From an uncultured Caulobacterales bacterium (GTDB lineage: Bacteria > Pseudomonadota > Alphaproteobacteria > Caulobacterales > Caulobacteraceae): 64,000 bases of DNA. Shown piece by piece: positions 8,802 to 18,871 of this stretch. Each line of letters begins with the position of its first letter. Within the stretch, counting starts at the first letter, position 1. A program made the translations under genes and the position numbers. Below the pieces are notes generated by a model. The model was not told where the DNA came from. It searched no databases and saw nothing but the letters and a program-made list of their open reading frames with translations. The stretch covers positions 111,374-175,373 of the forward strand of contig CAISEP010000007.1 in NCBI GenBank assembly GCA_903884425.1. The letters are read 5' to 3'.

Positions 8802-9902
8802 TCAGTCGGCCAGTCGGACGGTGGCCTGGACGCTGAGGCCCGGGCGAAGGCGATCGACGCCCGCCTGCCCGGCGTCGAAGCCGATGCGGACCGGCACCCG
8901 CTGGACGATCTTGGTGAAGTTGCCCGTGCCCGGTTCGAACGGCAGCAGCGAGAACTGGGATCCAGTGCCTGGCGCCAGGCTGTCCACCCGACCGGTCAGA
9001 ACCTTGCCGGGCAGGGCGTCCACCCGGATCGAGACCCGTTGACCCGGTGCCATGCGCGCAACCTGCGTCTCCTTGAAGTTCGCGGTGACATACAGGGCCC
9101 GCATGGGTGCCACGGTCATCAGCCGGGTGCCGGGCTGGACATAATCGCCCGGTTCCACCTGCCGGTCGGCGACCACGCCGTCGACGGGAGCCCGTATGAG
9201 GGTGTTGGCAAGGTCCTGCCGGGCAAGAACGAGCGCCGCCGCCGCCCGGGCCCGCGCGGCAAGGGCCTGTTCCACGGCGGCCTCGAGACTGCCTCTGCGC
9301 GCCTTGATGACCGCAGCTTGGTCCCGACTTGCCTCAAGTGCAGCGCGGGAGCGCTCCTGTTCCGAGGCAGCGCTGGCGGTGCCGGCGCGGACAGCGTCGA
9401 GGTCCCTCAGGGCGACGGCACCGGACGAAGAGAGTGACTCGTACCTCTGCAGATCCTTGGTGGAGCGGGCATTCTGCGCGTCTGCGGCCTGGATCGCCGA
9501 AGCGGCCACCCGGATGTTGGAGGCGGCGAGCCGCTCCTCGGCGTCGAGTGCCGTCAGGGCGGCCCGGGCGGCGCTCAGCCCGGCCTCGGCTGTCTGCACG
9601 TCGGCCTCGGCGGCTGCCACGCGGGCGCTGAACTCCTCCGGATCGATCTGGATCAGCGGGTCGCCGCGTCGAACCGGCTGGTTGTGCGCCGCCAGCACCC
9701 GGGCGACGAGCCCCCGGACCTTCGGTGCCAGAACCGAACTGTCTGCCTGGACATAGGCTGCGTCGGTGGTCTCCTCCGCCTTGGGCGCGGAGATCCAGAG
9801 AGCGCCGCCAACCGCGACCGTGACCGCGATCGCCACGACGATGGCGGTCCGCCGCGAGAACGGCAGGCTGCGGGCAGCGGGCGGCGCGGCGACATCGCTC
9901 AT
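8802..9902 (-). CDS. HlyD/EmrA-family membrane fusion protein
   Basis: 366 residues. One N-terminal inner-membrane anchor (AIVVAIAVTVAVGGALWIS) is followed by a beta-barrel/lipoyl half (DAAYVQADSSVLAPKVRGLV), a long alpha-helical hairpin rich in Ala, Glu and Arg (residues about 90-220), and a second lipoyl half (LIRAPVDGVVADRQVEPGDYVQPG). This is the periplasmic adaptor of EmrAB-type multidrug export. Its start overlaps the stop of the thioesterase gene by 4 bases. The partner pump is almost certainly the divergent MFS gene at 11020-12642. Confidence 0.9.
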   Translation of the reverse strand: MSDVAAPPAARSLPFSRRTAIVVAIAVTVAVGGALWISAPKAEETTDAAYVQADSSVLAPKVRGLVARVLAAHNQPVRRGDPLIQIDPEEFSARVAAAEADVQTAEAGLSAARAALTALDAEERLAASNIRVAASAIQAADAQNARSTKDLQRYESLSSSGAVALRDLDAVRAGTASAASEQERSRAALEASRDQAAVIKARRGSLEAAVEQALAARARAAAALVLARQDLANTLIRAPVDGVVADRQVEPGDYVQPGTRLMTVAPMRALYVTANFKETQVARMAPGQRVSIRVDALPGKVLTGRVDSLAPGTGSQFSLLPFEPGTGNFTKIVQRVPVRIGFDAGQAGVDRLRPGLSVQATVRLAD

Positions 9903-10348
9903 CGTTCAAAAACCAACAGGGTCGAGGTGGCCGAAGCCAGCAGGGTCCCGGCGGCATCCGTCAGACGGGCCTCGGCGAACGCGGCTCGCCGTCCAAGCGT
10001 CACCACCTTGCCCTCGGCACGGACCGGGCCGGTGTCGGCGGTCATGGCCTTGTGATAGGCGACCTTCAACTCCAGGGTCGTGTAGCCCTGACCGGCCTTC
10101 AGCCGGGAATGCACTGCGCATCCACAAGCGCTGTCGAGCAGGCTGGCGGCGTAGCCTCCGTGCACCGTGCCGATGGGATTGTAGACCTCAGGGCCGGGCG
10201 TTCCTTCGAACAGGACCCGCCCGGCCTCGGCCTCGACCATGGCGAAGGCAAGCGTCGCTCCGATGCCGGCCTTGCGGTCGCCCCCGAGCAAGGTGCGGAG
10301 CTGTTCCAGCCCGCTGGGGCCATGCGTGGCGGCGTCAGCGGCGTTCAT
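9899..10348 (-). CDS. PaaI-type hotdog-fold thioesterase
   Basis: 149 residues with the PaaI-family signature NPIGTVHGGYAASLLDSACGCAV (HGG motif and following helix) around residues 57-79, then the strand LELKVAYHKAMTA. Such enzymes hydrolyse acyl-CoA, often aromatic or short-chain. It overlaps the TetR gene (start) and the HlyD gene (stop) by 4 bases each, so all three are co-translated. A thioesterase inside an efflux operon is uncommon; it may detoxify a conjugate before export, which is inference. Confidence 0.85.
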   Translation of the reverse strand: MNAADAATHGPSGLEQLRTLLGGDRKAGIGATLAFAMVEAEAGRVLFEGTPGPEVYNPIGTVHGGYAASLLDSACGCAVHSRLKAGQGYTTLELKVAYHKAMTADTGPVRAEGKVVTLGRRAAFAEARLTDAAGTLLASATSTLLVFER

Positions 10349-10938
10349 GGGGCGATCTCCAGGTTGAGGCGGCGCCGGAGCGCGGTTCGAGAGGCAGCCA
10401 GGATGCTGTCTGACTGCTGCGGGTCGGATACGGCGCGCGCCAGGGCCACTGCGCCGACCAGTTCCGCCACGACGGAGGCGGCTTCAGCCTCGGCCCCCCC
10501 GCGTCCCATCAGGGCCAGGGTATCGGCGAGCCTTCGGGTCAGGGAGTCGACGCCTTCGCCGTAGCGCACCCTCGCCTCCGGTCCGAGACGGGCCAGATCG
10601 GCGGACAAGGCGGGAAGCGGGCAGCCCGTCCCGCGGGCGTCCCGGTGCTGGGTGGACAGGTAGAAGTCGATATACCGCGCCAGCCCCTCAGCCGGCGAGC
10701 CATCGGCCGTGGAACGCGCGAGCCGCCGACGCGCGTCATTGAACATCTCGTCGATCGCACCGGCGACCAGGGCGTCCTTGGACTTGAAATGCGCGTAGAA
10801 GGCACCGTGGGTCAGCCCTGCGCCGGACATGATCTCCGCGACGCTGACGCGGTCGGGCCCGGATGTCCGGATGGATCGGGCCGCTTCGGCCAGGACCCGA
10901 CGCCGCGTCTCAACCTTGTGCTCAGCCTTGTAGCGCAC
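10345..10938 (-). CDS. TetR/AcrR-family transcriptional repressor of the efflux locus
   Basis: 197 residues from GTG 10938. The N-terminal helix-turn-helix (RVSVAEIMSGAGLTHGAFYAHFKSKDALV) is typical of TetR regulators with about 200 residues. An upstream ATG at 10974 is possible, but it would sit over the divergent TATAAT promoter; the GTG has GGGAG seven bases ahead. The C-terminal ligand domain has a cysteine (TGCPLPALSADLA) seen in several AcrR-type repressors. Its position between the adaptor operon and the divergent MFS gene implies it represses both from the 82-bp intergenic region. Confidence 0.87.
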   Translation of the reverse strand: MRYKAEHKVETRRRVLAEAARSIRTSGPDRVSVAEIMSGAGLTHGAFYAHFKSKDALVAGAIDEMFNDARRRLARSTADGSPAEGLARYIDFYLSTQHRDARGTGCPLPALSADLARLGPEARVRYGEGVDSLTRRLADTLALMGRGGAEAEAASVVAELVGAVALARAVSDPQQSDSILAASRTALRRRLNLEIAP

Positions 10939-11019
10939 CTTGCGGCTCCCGTTTATATGATGGATATAATACAATCAGTCCCGGGCGCAAGCCTGTCCGG
11001 AATTCGAGGCTCGCGACCC
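10939..11019 (+). promoter_or_regulatory. Divergent promoter/operator region between tetR and the MFS gene
   Basis: This 81-bp, locally AT-rich gap contains a perfect -10 hexamer TATAAT at 10965-10970 and a possible -35 TTGCGG at 10940-10945 (spacing 19, long) reading toward the MFS gene. The segment around 10951-10972 has TATAT/ATATA half-sites in imperfect dyad arrangement, a plausible TetR operator. No footprint can be claimed; this is position plus pattern. Confidence 0.4.
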
Positions 11020-12642
11020 ATGACGATTGCCCTTCCATCCTGGGTCCGGCGCGTGTTCGGGGATGACGGCGGCGAAGCGATCGCGCCGGCCGACCTGCCC
11101 TCTGGGCGGAAGTACCTGATCTTTGCGGTGATGGCCTTTGGCCAGTTCCTCGCCCTGATCGACATCCAGATCGTGGCGGCGTCACTGAACGACGTGCAGG
11201 CGGGATTATCAGCCGGTCCGGACGAGATCAGCTGGATCCAGACCGGTTATCTGATGGCCGAACTGGTGATGATCCCGTTCTCGGCCTTCCTGGCCCAGGC
11301 CCTGTCCACCCGATGGCTGTTTGCCCTGTCAGCCGGGTTGTTCACCGTCGCCAGCGCCCTGTGCGGTGCGGCCGGGGACATAAGCTCCATCGTGCTGTTC
11401 CGGGTGATCCAGGGCTTCGTCGGCGGTGCCATGGTGCCCACGGTCTTCGCCACGGGATACGCCCTTTTTTCCGGGCCGCAGCGGGCCATGATCCCCGCCA
11501 TCCTGGGCATGGTCTCGGTGTTGGCCCCGACCCTTGGGCCGACCGTGGGCGGTTTCCTGACCGAAACGATCGGCTGGCGATCCATCTTCTACATCAACAT
11601 CGTTCCGGGCGCGGCGGTGACTGTCCTGTCTCTGGTCCTGATCCGGGTCGACCGACCGAACCTGTCGATGCTCCGCCGGATCGACTATGTGCATCTGGCC
11701 TCGATGGCGACCTTTCTCGGCTGCCTGGAATACGTGCTGGAGGAGGGGCCCAAGAATGACTGGCTAGGCGATCCAAGGATCGCTGTCGCCGCCTGGGTCT
11801 CGCTGGTCGCCTTCATCCTGTTCCTCGAGCGGTCGTTCCGCTCCGGCGGGCCAATCGTGAAACTCTCCCCCTTTCGACGGCCGACCTTCGCGTTTGCCTG
11901 TGTGTTCAACCTCGTGATCGGCTTTGGTCTCTATTCCTCGACCTATCTCGTGCCGGTCTTTCTGGGGCGCGTGCGAGGCTACAACGCCCTGCAGATCGGT
12001 CTGACGGTCTTCATCGTCGGCGTGACCCAGGTGGCTTCCACCGTGATTGCCGCCCGGTTGTCCCAGAGAGCGGATCCACGGCGGGTGATCGCCGTCGGGC
12101 TCAGCCTGTTCGCCGCGGCCCTGTGGCTCGCCTCGTACATCACTCCGGACTGGGGATTCGCCGCCTGGGCCGGGCCGCAGATGCTGCGGGGCTTCGCCGT
12201 GATGCTGTGCATCGTGCCGAGCGTGGGCCTGGCACTGAACGGTTTCGCCCTGACCGAGCTGAGATACGCCTCCGCCCTGTTCAACCTGATGCGCAACCTG
12301 GGCGGCGCGATCGGCATTGCGGTGGTCAACACCTGGCTCGGAGACGCGACCCGGACGGAGGTGGAACGCCTGGGCGAGGCGCTGGGCCGACCGGGGACCC
12401 ATGCTCCGGACCGCGTTGCCGACCTGGCCCGACAGTTGTCGTCCGGTCTCGGCGACGTCAGCCATGCGACCCTTGTTGCGCAGGGCGAGTTCGCCCGGGT
12501 TGTCGGCCGCTACGCCCTGACGTCTGCGTTCAACGAGGTGTTCCGCACCATGGCCTGGATATTTCTCTGTGCCCTTGTGCTCGTTCCCTTCTGTCGTCCG
12601 GCGCCGCCGACGCCGGCCTCCGCTGCTCCGGATGCGCACTGA
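11020..12642 (+). CDS. DHA2-family (EmrB/QacA type) MFS drug:proton antiporter
   Basis: 540 residues, length and hydrophobicity matching the 14-helix DHA2 group. Recognisable elements are FLALIDIQIVAASL in the first helix (the D-x-Q/T-I-V-N/A motif), the helix-5 antiporter region PTLGPTVGGFLTE, and RSIFYINIVPG. The ATG at 11020 gives the normal N-terminus; the longer frame runs back through the tetR gene and is not used. It pumps hydrophobic compounds out through the HlyD adaptor encoded divergently. No outer-membrane TolC-like gene lies nearby. Confidence 0.92.
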   Translation: MTIALPSWVRRVFGDDGGEAIAPADLPSGRKYLIFAVMAFGQFLALIDIQIVAASLNDVQAGLSAGPDEISWIQTGYLMAELVMIPFSAFLAQALSTRWLFALSAGLFTVASALCGAAGDISSIVLFRVIQGFVGGAMVPTVFATGYALFSGPQRAMIPAILGMVSVLAPTLGPTVGGFLTETIGWRSIFYINIVPGAAVTVLSLVLIRVDRPNLSMLRRIDYVHLASMATFLGCLEYVLEEGPKNDWLGDPRIAVAAWVSLVAFILFLERSFRSGGPIVKLSPFRRPTFAFACVFNLVIGFGLYSSTYLVPVFLGRVRGYNALQIGLTVFIVGVTQVASTVIAARLSQRADPRRVIAVGLSLFAAALWLASYITPDWGFAAWAGPQMLRGFAVMLCIVPSVGLALNGFALTELRYASALFNLMRNLGGAIGIAVVNTWLGDATRTEVERLGEALGRPGTHAPDRVADLARQLSSGLGDVSHATLVAQGEFARVVGRYALTSAFNEVFRTMAWIFLCALVLVPFCRPAPPTPASAAPDAH

Positions 12643-12862
12643 TGCGCCCGTTGGTGCGGATGTCAGCAATGGGTCGCAGGCGGTCGCCCCCCCTCGTCCG
12701 GGACCCTGCCATTCCGGACCCGGATGGGGCGGTGCCGGGCAGCGGACATTCCCAACGGCCGCGACATCGCCAGTCCAGGGCGTTGCCGGCGTCGTGGAAC
12801 GTCCGGAAATCACGGGACAATTCCCCGCGCCAAGACCACACTTCAGTTTCCGGAGGACTGAA

Positions 12863-12938
<76 letters not shown>

Positions 12939-13307
12939 ACGCCGTCCGACGCGTGCGTCGGCGGGAGGGGGCGATCTATCCGCCTTTGACGGGATTGGCA
13001 AGGGAAAACGGTGCGGGCCGCCGGTTCCGGGAGGGGGCCTGGGCGCCGCTTCCCGCGCCCTCCGGTCCAGGCCGCCGGGCGGGGGCCTGTGCGGGCCGGG
13101 CAGATATTCGACCCGATCCTCCGCCGGATAATTTAATCTTAGTAACCAACTCTTCATGCGGAGTCATCAATCTGCGGGTGTCCGACGCTCGGTCTGTCGC
13201 GTCGAGTACAGCAATCCGTGTCGGCTCCTCTGCATAGGGAGCGCTCGGGTCCTGTGCTTTCGCATCGCGATATCGCGACCGGAGGACGCTGGAGGGGAGC
13301 CGACCTT
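12939..13307. other. 369-bp gene-free stretch upstream of the chemotaxis operon
   Basis: No convincing ORF is present. The middle (about 13125-13170) is AT-rich against the GC-rich surroundings and contains TTTAATCTTAGTAACC, a partial match to a CtrA-type TTAA-N7-TTAA box, followed by a conserved-looking AACTCTTCATGCGG. This is the only space for the main che promoter, so regulatory function is likely, but neither the site nor the sigma factor can be fixed from sequence. Confidence 0.35.
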
Positions 13308-13649
13308 ATGGATGGTGAAGACGTCGCGACTCTGGTGCTGCCGTCCGTGCTGGACCTGAAGGCCGTCGGGGGGCTGCATGCGGACCTGCTGGCCGTGCGC
13401 GGTCGGCCGCTGACGCTGGATGCCTCGCAGGTCTCGCGCCTGGGCGGGCTGGGGCTTCAGGTGCTGCTGGCGGCACGGACCACCTGGGCGGAGGATGCCC
13501 AGCCCTTTTCCGTGGTGAACCCGTCCGAAGATTTCACCGGCGCGCTGGACCTGTTCGGCGCGCCTGACCTCGAACCGGTCGCGTCCGAAGCGTCCGACCC
13601 ATTCGCTGCTGATTCAAACTCCGCCGACGCCAGGGAGCTTCGTTCGTGA
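13308..13649 (+). CDS. STAS-domain protein at the head of the chemotaxis operon
   Basis: 113 residues from ATG 13308 (MDGEDVATLVLPSVLD). The body follows the STAS/anti-sigma-antagonist pattern: LDLKAVGGLHADLL, then PLTLDASQVSRLGGLGLQVLLAA, where SRLGGLG occupies the place of the usual D-S-S/T-G phosphorylatable loop. Serine 53 or so could be the regulatory residue, but the loop is degenerate. STAS proteins at the first position of alphaproteobacterial che operons are often labelled CheX-like. It overlaps the cheY start by 4 bases, so it is translationally coupled. Confidence 0.75.
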   Translation: MDGEDVATLVLPSVLDLKAVGGLHADLLAVRGRPLTLDASQVSRLGGLGLQVLLAARTTWAEDAQPFSVVNPSEDFTGALDLFGAPDLEPVASEASDPFAADSNSADARELRS

Positions 13650-14011
13650 CCAAGACCATTCTCACCGTAGATGACAGCCGGACCATGCGCGACATGCTGC
13701 ACCTGGCGCTGACCGAGGCGGGCTTCCGCGTCGTACAGGCCGTGGATGGTCTGGACGGGCTGGAGGCGCTGGACGCCGCCCAGGCCGACGTGATCATCAC
13801 CGACATCAACATGCCCCGCCTGGACGGCTTCGGCTTCATCGAGGGCGTGCGCAAGAACGATCGCCACCGGGCCACGCCGATCCTGGTGCTGACCACCGAA
13901 AGCGACACCACCAAGAAGCAGCGCGCCCGGGACGCCGGGGCCACCGGCTGGATCGTCAAGCCGTTCAATCCGGAAAAGCTGATCGACGCCATTCGCCGCG
14001 TCGCGGCCTGA
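13646..14011 (+). CDS. cheY: Chemotaxis response regulator CheY
   Basis: 121-residue single receiver domain from a GTG start (13646). The acidic pair D9-D10, phospho-acceptor D53 (VIITDINMP), the Thr in VLTTESD and Lys in WIVKPFNPEKL are all in place, so it should be phosphorylated by CheA and bind the flagellar motor switch. It overlaps the STAS gene by 4 bases and is followed by cheA after 61 bases. Confidence 0.95.
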   Translation: MTKTILTVDDSRTMRDMLHLALTEAGFRVVQAVDGLDGLEALDAAQADVIITDINMPRLDGFGFIEGVRKNDRHRATPILVLTTESDTTKKQRARDAGATGWIVKPFNPEKLIDAIRRVAA

Positions 14012-14072
14012 GTGACGCCGTCCGTCCCGTCCTGAGTCCCGCCCGCAGCTCTTCAACAGGTCAGGCTCCGCC

Positions 14073-16397
14073 ATGGATCCCTTAGCCGCCATCAAGGTTA
14101 CCTTCTTCCAGGAGTGCGAGGAGCAGCTCGCCGAACTCGAAGGCGGTTTGCTGGCCATGGAGGGGGGCGACCACGACCCCGAGATCGTCAATGCGGTCTT
14201 CCGGGCGGTCCATTCCATCAAGGGCGGCGCCGGGGCCTTCAGCCTCGAGGAACTGGTCCGCTTCAGCCATGTGTTCGAGACCGCGCTGGACCTGATCCGC
14301 AGCGGCGACATTCCGGCGGACCAGGAGACCCTGAAACTGCTGCTGCGCTCGGCCGACGTGCTGGCCGACCATGTGCGCGCGGCCCGGGACGGCGGCTCGG
14401 TGGACGAGGGGCGCTCCAGCGCCATGGCCGAGGCCCTCGAGGCCCTGGCCTCGGGCATGGGCGGTGGCGGCGAGGCCGATACCGGCGACGGCTTCTCGGA
14501 CTTCGTGTTCAACCCGGTGGCCATCGATCTTTCGGATACAGCCGCGGCCCCGGACACCTCCATCGAGGACCTGCTGGCCCGGGTGACCGGAGAGGTTGAA
14601 GCCGCGGACGCCGATGAGGGTGCCGAGGGCGACGTGACCTGGCACATTCGCTTCTATCCGCAGGTGGGCCTCTATCAGAAGGCCAACGAGTCGGGGCTGT
14701 TGCTGCGCGAGCTTGCGCGGCTCGGGCGGATCGATGTCCGCCTGGACGTTTCCGGCCTGCCGAACCTGCAGAACATGAACCCGGAGGATGCCTATCTCGG
14801 CTGGTCGGTGGAGCTCACCGGCCCGGCGATCGAGGAGGCGGCGGTCCGCGACGTGTTCGAATGGGTCGATGGCGACTGCTATCTGGACATCGTCCGGGCG
14901 GACACCGCGCCCGCCCCGACCCTCGCCCAGACCCTGGCCCAGACCCCGGCCACGAGCATCGACGCCGTGGGCGAGGTGGACGTGATGGCCCTGATCCGTG
15001 CCGCCCAGGCCGCCGAGGTTCCCGGCGCGGCCATGGTGCCGCCGTCGTCCGGATCGGCTCCGGCCGGTGCCCCCGCCCGGACCGAACCCGCAAAGGCCAA
15101 GGAGGCCGCCCTCGACGCCAAGGCCCAGGCCGCGGCCCGGGAGGCCTCGCCCCAGACCATCCGCGTGGACCTGGAACGGGTCGACCGGCTGATCGACCTG
15201 GTGGGCGAACTGGTGATCAACCAGGCCATGCTGACCCAGCGGGTCGCCGAGTGCGGCCTGCAGCGGGCCTCCTCCGTGGCCATGGGCCTCGACGATCTGG
15301 AGCAGCTCACCCGGGAGATCCAGGACAGCGTCATGGCCATCCGCGCCCAGCCGGTGAAGTCGGTGTTCCAGCGCTTCCCGCGCCTGGTCCGCGAGATCGC
15401 CGCCATGACCGGCAAGGAAGTGCGGCTGATCATGGAAGGGGAGGGCACCGAGGTCGACAAGACCGTGATCGAGCGCCTGTCCGATCCCCTGACCCACATG
15501 ATCCGCAACGCCATCGACCACGGCCTGGAGACGCCGGAGGAGCGCGAAGCCGCCGGCAAGCCGCGGGAAGGGGTGGTCAAGCTGGCCGCCCTGCACCGGT
15601 CGGGCCGGATCGTGATCGAGATCTCCGACGACGGGCGCGGCATCAACCGCCCCCGGGTGAAGCAGATCGCCGTGGACAAGGGGCTGATCAGTCCCGAGAC
15701 CAACCTGTCCGACGACGAGATCGACAACCTGATCTTCATGGCCGGCTTCTCCACCGCCGCCACCGTGTCGGACATTTCCGGCCGGGGCGTGGGGATGGAC
15801 GTGGTCCGCCGCTCGATCCAGTCCCTCGGCGGGCGGATCAACATCAGCTCCCGCCCGGGCCAGGGCTCGACCTTCACCCTCAGCCTGCCGCTGACGCTGG
15901 CCGTGCTCGACGGCATGGTGGTCACCGTGGCCGGCCAGACCCTGGTCGCGCCCCTGACGGCGATCATCGAGAGCCTGCAGCCAAAGGCGGCGGACGTGCG
16001 CAACCTCGGCCCCAACGCCCAGGTGATCGCCATCCGCGACACCCACGTGCCGCTGATCGACATCGGCCGGTCGCTGGGCTACCGCACCGTGACCCCGCCG
16101 CCGACGGAGGGCGTGGCCCTCCTGGTGGAAGGGGAGGGCGGCAGCCGCGCGGCGCTGATGGTGGACGCCATCCAGGGCCAGCGCCAGGTGGTCATCAAGA
16201 GCCTCGAGGCCAATTACCGCCCGGTCCCCGGCATCGCCGCGGCGACCATCCTGGGCGATGGCCGCGTGGCGCTGATCCTCGATATCGACGCGGTGATGGT
16301 GCCCAAGCCCCACGAGGGCCTGGGCGCGGCCCCTGCGTCAACGGGCGGCGGTTACGACCTGTCCGCCGCGCCCACGTCCCTTGCCAAGGTAGGGTAG
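14073..16397 (+). CDS. cheA: Chemotaxis histidine kinase CheA
   Basis: 774 residues. The P1 HPt domain has the phosphorylated His47 in [13 protein letters not shown] linker and P2-like region (about 180-290) follow, and then an Ala/Pro-rich linker. The P3 dimerisation helix begins near [20 protein letters not shown]. The P4 ATPase domain has the N box ([14 protein letters not shown]), G1 (DDGRGIN), and G2 ([12 protein letters not shown]). The P5 CheW-like regulatory domain is at the C-terminus ([20 protein letters not shown]). It donates phosphate to the two CheY proteins and CheB of this operon. The family is usually 650-780 residues, so it is complete. Confidence 0.98.
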   Translation: MDPLAAIKVTFFQECEEQLAELEGGLLAMEGGDHDPEIVNAVFRAVHSIKGGAGAFSLEELVRFSHVFETALDLIRSGDIPADQETLKLLLRSADVLADHVRAARDGGSVDEGRSSAMAEALEALASGMGGGGEADTGDGFSDFVFNPVAIDLSDTAAAPDTSIEDLLARVTGEVEAADADEGAEGDVTWHIRFYPQVGLYQKANESGLLLRELARLGRIDVRLDVSGLPNLQNMNPEDAYLGWSVELTGPAIEEAAVRDVFEWVDGDCYLDIVRADTAPAPTLAQTLAQTPATSIDAVGEVDVMALIRAAQAAEVPGAAMVPPSSGSAPAGAPARTEPAKAKEAALDAKAQAAAREASPQTIRVDLERVDRLIDLVGELVINQAMLTQRVAECGLQRASSVAMGLDDLEQLTREIQDSVMAIRAQPVKSVFQRFPRLVREIAAMTGKEVRLIMEGEGTEVDKTVIERLSDPLTHMIRNAIDHGLETPEEREAAGKPREGVVKLAALHRSGRIVIEISDDGRGINRPRVKQIAVDKGLISPETNLSDDEIDNLIFMAGFSTAATVSDISGRGVGMDVVRRSIQSLGGRINISSRPGQGSTFTLSLPLTLAVLDGMVVTVAGQTLVAPLTAIIESLQPKAADVRNLGPNAQVIAIRDTHVPLIDIGRSLGYRTVTPPPTEGVALLVEGEGGSRAALMVDAIQGQRQVVIKSLEANYRPVPGIAAATILGDGRVALILDIDAVMVPKPHEGLGAAPASTGGGYDLSAAPTSLAKVG

Positions 16398-16401
16398 TCC
16401 C

Positions 16402-16899
16402 ATGGAAGACATCATCCAGCGCAAGTCCGGTGACAGCATCGAACTGATCTCGTTCCGGATCGGAGAGCAGGAATTCTGCGTCGACATCATGGCCGTGCGG
16501 GAGATCCGCGGCTGGACGCCGGCCACCTCGCTGCCGCAGGCCCCGAGCTTCGTGAAGGGGGTGATCAACCTGCGCGGAGCGGTGCTGCCGATCGTCGACC
16601 TGGCCGCCCGCATGGGCATGGCCGTGACCGAGCCCAACGAGCGGCACGTGATCATCGTCACCCGCATCTGCGATCAGCAGGTAGGCCTGCTGGTGGACGC
16701 GGTCTGCGACATCATCACGGTGGACACCGGAACCATCCAGCAGACGCCGGATCTCGCCTGCGACGTGGTGAAGACCTTCGTGAAGGGGCTCCTGGCCATG
16801 GAGGGCCGGATGATCAGCCTGATCTCCCTCGACAATGTCCTGCCGACCCTGGAGGCCGAACAGGCCGGGGCGGAAACCGCCAGCATCCTTGCGGCCTGA
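16402..16899 (+). CDS. cheW: Chemotaxis coupling protein CheW
   Basis: 165 residues. The single CheW fold begins [23 protein letters not shown], with [26 protein letters not shown], the most conserved stretch of the family. It links receptor signalling tips to CheA P5. It starts 4 bases after the cheA stop and is followed by cheR after 10 bases, in the standard order. Confidence 0.97.
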   Translation: MEDIIQRKSGDSIELISFRIGEQEFCVDIMAVREIRGWTPATSLPQAPSFVKGVINLRGAVLPIVDLAARMGMAVTEPNERHVIIVTRICDQQVGLLVDAVCDIITVDTGTIQQTPDLACDVVKTFVKGLLAMEGRMISLISLDNVLPTLEAEQAGAETASILAA

Positions 16900-16909
16900 T
16901 CGGAACCCG

Positions 16910-17797
16910 ATGATCGACGCGAAGAGCCAGGGCAAGACCAACGGACGTCTGGTCGACGGTGAGTTCCTCTTCACGGCGGAGGACTTCCGCCGGATCGCGG
17001 CGATGATTCACGCCGATGCGGGGATTTCCCTCAGCGAGAACAAGGCGACCCTGGTCTACTCGCGACTGGCCAAGCGGCTGCGGGCGCTGGGGCTGGAAAG
17101 CTTCAAGGACTACTGCGCCCTCGTCCAGGGGCAGGACGGGCTGGACGAGCGGCAGCAGATGCTGGCCTCCCTGACCACCAACGTCACCCGCTTCTTCCGC
17201 GAGCCGCATCATTTCGAGCATCTGGCCGCCAAGGTGCTGCCGCCGCTGCTGGACGCGGCCAAGCGGGGCGGGCGGGTGCGCATCTGGTCCGCGGCCTGCT
17301 CCAGCGGGCAGGAGCCCTATTCCATCGCCATCGCCATCCTGCGGCTCATGCCCAATGCGGCGGACTACGACATCAAGATCCTGGCGACGGACATCGACCC
17401 CAATGTCGTGGCCTTCGGTCGGGCGGGTGTCTACACCCAGGAACTGGTGGCGGGCGTGGCGGCCGACGACCTGCGGCGGTTCATGGAGCCGACCCTCTCG
17501 GACCGCGGCGAGAAGGCCTATCGGGTCAGCGAGGCCATGGCCTCCCTGGTGGCGTTCCGCGAGCTGAACCTGATCGGCGACTGGCCGATGAAGGGCAAGT
17601 TCGACGCGATCTTCTGCCGCAACGTGGTGATCTATTTCGAGGAGGCGACCCAGTCGCGGATCTGGGCGCGGTTCACGCCGCTCATGACCCCGAAGGCGCG
17701 CCTCTATATCGGCCATTCCGAGCGGGTCACCGGCCCCGCGGCGAACCAGCTGGTCGGCGACGGCCTGACCACCTATCGACTGGCAGGAGGCGTCTGA
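16910..17797 (+). CDS. cheR: Chemotaxis receptor methyltransferase CheR
   Basis: 295 residues from ATG 16910. The N-terminal helical subdomain is followed by the SAM-binding domain, with RIWSAACSSGQEPYSIAIAI (motif I), the LATDIDPNVV acidic loop, and FDAIFCRNVVIYF near the end. It methylates receptor glutamates. The globin-coupled receptor downstream ends in DWQEF, a pentapeptide of the type that tethers CheR, so the pair may interact directly. It is separated from cheB by 3 bases. Confidence 0.97.
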   Translation: MIDAKSQGKTNGRLVDGEFLFTAEDFRRIAAMIHADAGISLSENKATLVYSRLAKRLRALGLESFKDYCALVQGQDGLDERQQMLASLTTNVTRFFREPHHFEHLAAKVLPPLLDAAKRGGRVRIWSAACSSGQEPYSIAIAILRLMPNAADYDIKILATDIDPNVVAFGRAGVYTQELVAGVAADDLRRFMEPTLSDRGEKAYRVSEAMASLVAFRELNLIGDWPMKGKFDAIFCRNVVIYFEEATQSRIWARFTPLMTPKARLYIGHSERVTGPAANQLVGDGLTTYRLAGGV

Positions 17798-17800
17798 CCC

Positions 17801-18871
17801 ATGGCTCGCGTCCGTACCCTCATCGTGGATGACAGCGCCACCATGCGCAGCCTGATCGCCGCGGCCCTGCGCAAGGACCCGGACATCGAGGTGGTGGGCC
17901 AGGCCGGGGACCCGCTGGAGGCCCGGGAAGCCATCAAGGCCCTCAATCCCGACGTGATCACCCTCGATGTCGAGATGCCGAACATGAACGGCCTCGACTT
18001 CCTGGAGAAGATCATGCGCCTGCGGCCGACGCCGGTGATCATGATCTCGACCCTCACCCAGGCCGGGGCGGATGCCACCCTGACCGCCCTGGAATTCGGT
18101 GCCGTGGACTGCGTGGGTAAGCCGATGGGCGGCGTGGCCGATGCCATCCAGGCCTTTGCCGGTCTGCCGGAACGGGTGAAGGCCGCGGCGACGGCGAGGC
18201 TGCGTCCGCTGGGCGGTTCAAGTCCTGCCCGTCCGCCGGCGGCTCGCCCGGCCGCGGTACAGGGGGATACAAGCTTCCGGCCCAATGGTCGCCTGATCGC
18301 CATCGGTGCCTCCACCGGCGGCGTCGAGGCCCTGCTGGCGGTGATTTCGCGCTTCCCGGCCAACTGCCCGCCGACCGTGATCACCCAGCACATGCCGGCC
18401 GCCTTCACCAAGAGCTTTGCCGAGCGGCTGAACCGGTCGTCCGCGGCCCATGTGCAGGAAGCCCATGACGGCGCGGTGCTGGAGACGGGCCAGATCTTTC
18501 TGGCACCGGGCGGCGCCACCCATCTCGAAGTGGTCGGCCAGACCCAGTGGCGCTGCCGGCTGGTGGAGAGCGACACCGTGAACGGCCACCGTCCCTCGGT
18601 TGACGTGCTGTTCCATTCCGTGGCCAGGGCCGCGGGGGCCCGGGCAGCCGGGTCGATCCTGACCGGCATGGGTCGCGACGGCGCCCGCGGGCTGCTGGCC
18701 ATGCGCGAAGCCGGGGCCGCTACCTTCGCCCAGGACGAGGCCACCTGTGTCGTCTACGGCATGCCCAAGGCGGCCGTGGAGGTGGGGGCCGTCCAGCGCC
18801 AGTTCGCCCTCGAGAGGATGGCGGCCGGCCTTCTCAATTCCTGCAACGCTGACGCCGTGGAGACACACTGA
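17801..18871 (+). CDS. cheB: Chemotaxis receptor methylesterase/deamidase CheB
   Basis: 356 residues. The receiver domain ([12 protein letters not shown], phospho-acceptor in [17 protein letters not shown]) is joined by a proline/alanine linker to the esterase domain. The catalytic Ser is in [12 protein letters not shown], His in [18 protein letters not shown], and Asp in [11 protein letters not shown]. It removes methyl groups added by CheR. Its stop codon overlaps the start of the second cheY by one base (TGATG arrangement). Confidence 0.97.
   Translation: MARVRTLIVDDSATMRSLIAAALRKDPDIEVVGQAGDPLEAREAIKALNPDVITLDVEMPNMNGLDFLEKIMRLRPTPVIMISTLTQAGADATLTALEFGAVDCVGKPMGGVADAIQAFAGLPERVKAAATARLRPLGGSSPARPPAARPAAVQGDTSFRPNGRLIAIGASTGGVEALLAVISRFPANCPPTVITQHMPAAFTKSFAERLNRSSAAHVQEAHDGAVLETGQIFLAPGGATHLEVVGQTQWRCRLVESDTVNGHRPSVDVLFHSVARAAGARAAGSILTGMGRDGARGLLAMREAGAATFAQDEATCVVYGMPKAAVEVGAVQRQFALERMAAGLLNSCNADAVETH

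Noticed and set aside
12842..12862. Rho-independent terminator next to tRNA-Lys
   Set aside because: A TTCAGT/ACTGAA stem is present, but it is short with a 9-base loop and no T-run follows on the transcribed strand.
14082..16313. 743-codon open frame on the minus strand over cheA
   Set aside because: It is antisense to cheA, and its His/Gly/Arg-rich composition is typical of a shadow frame.
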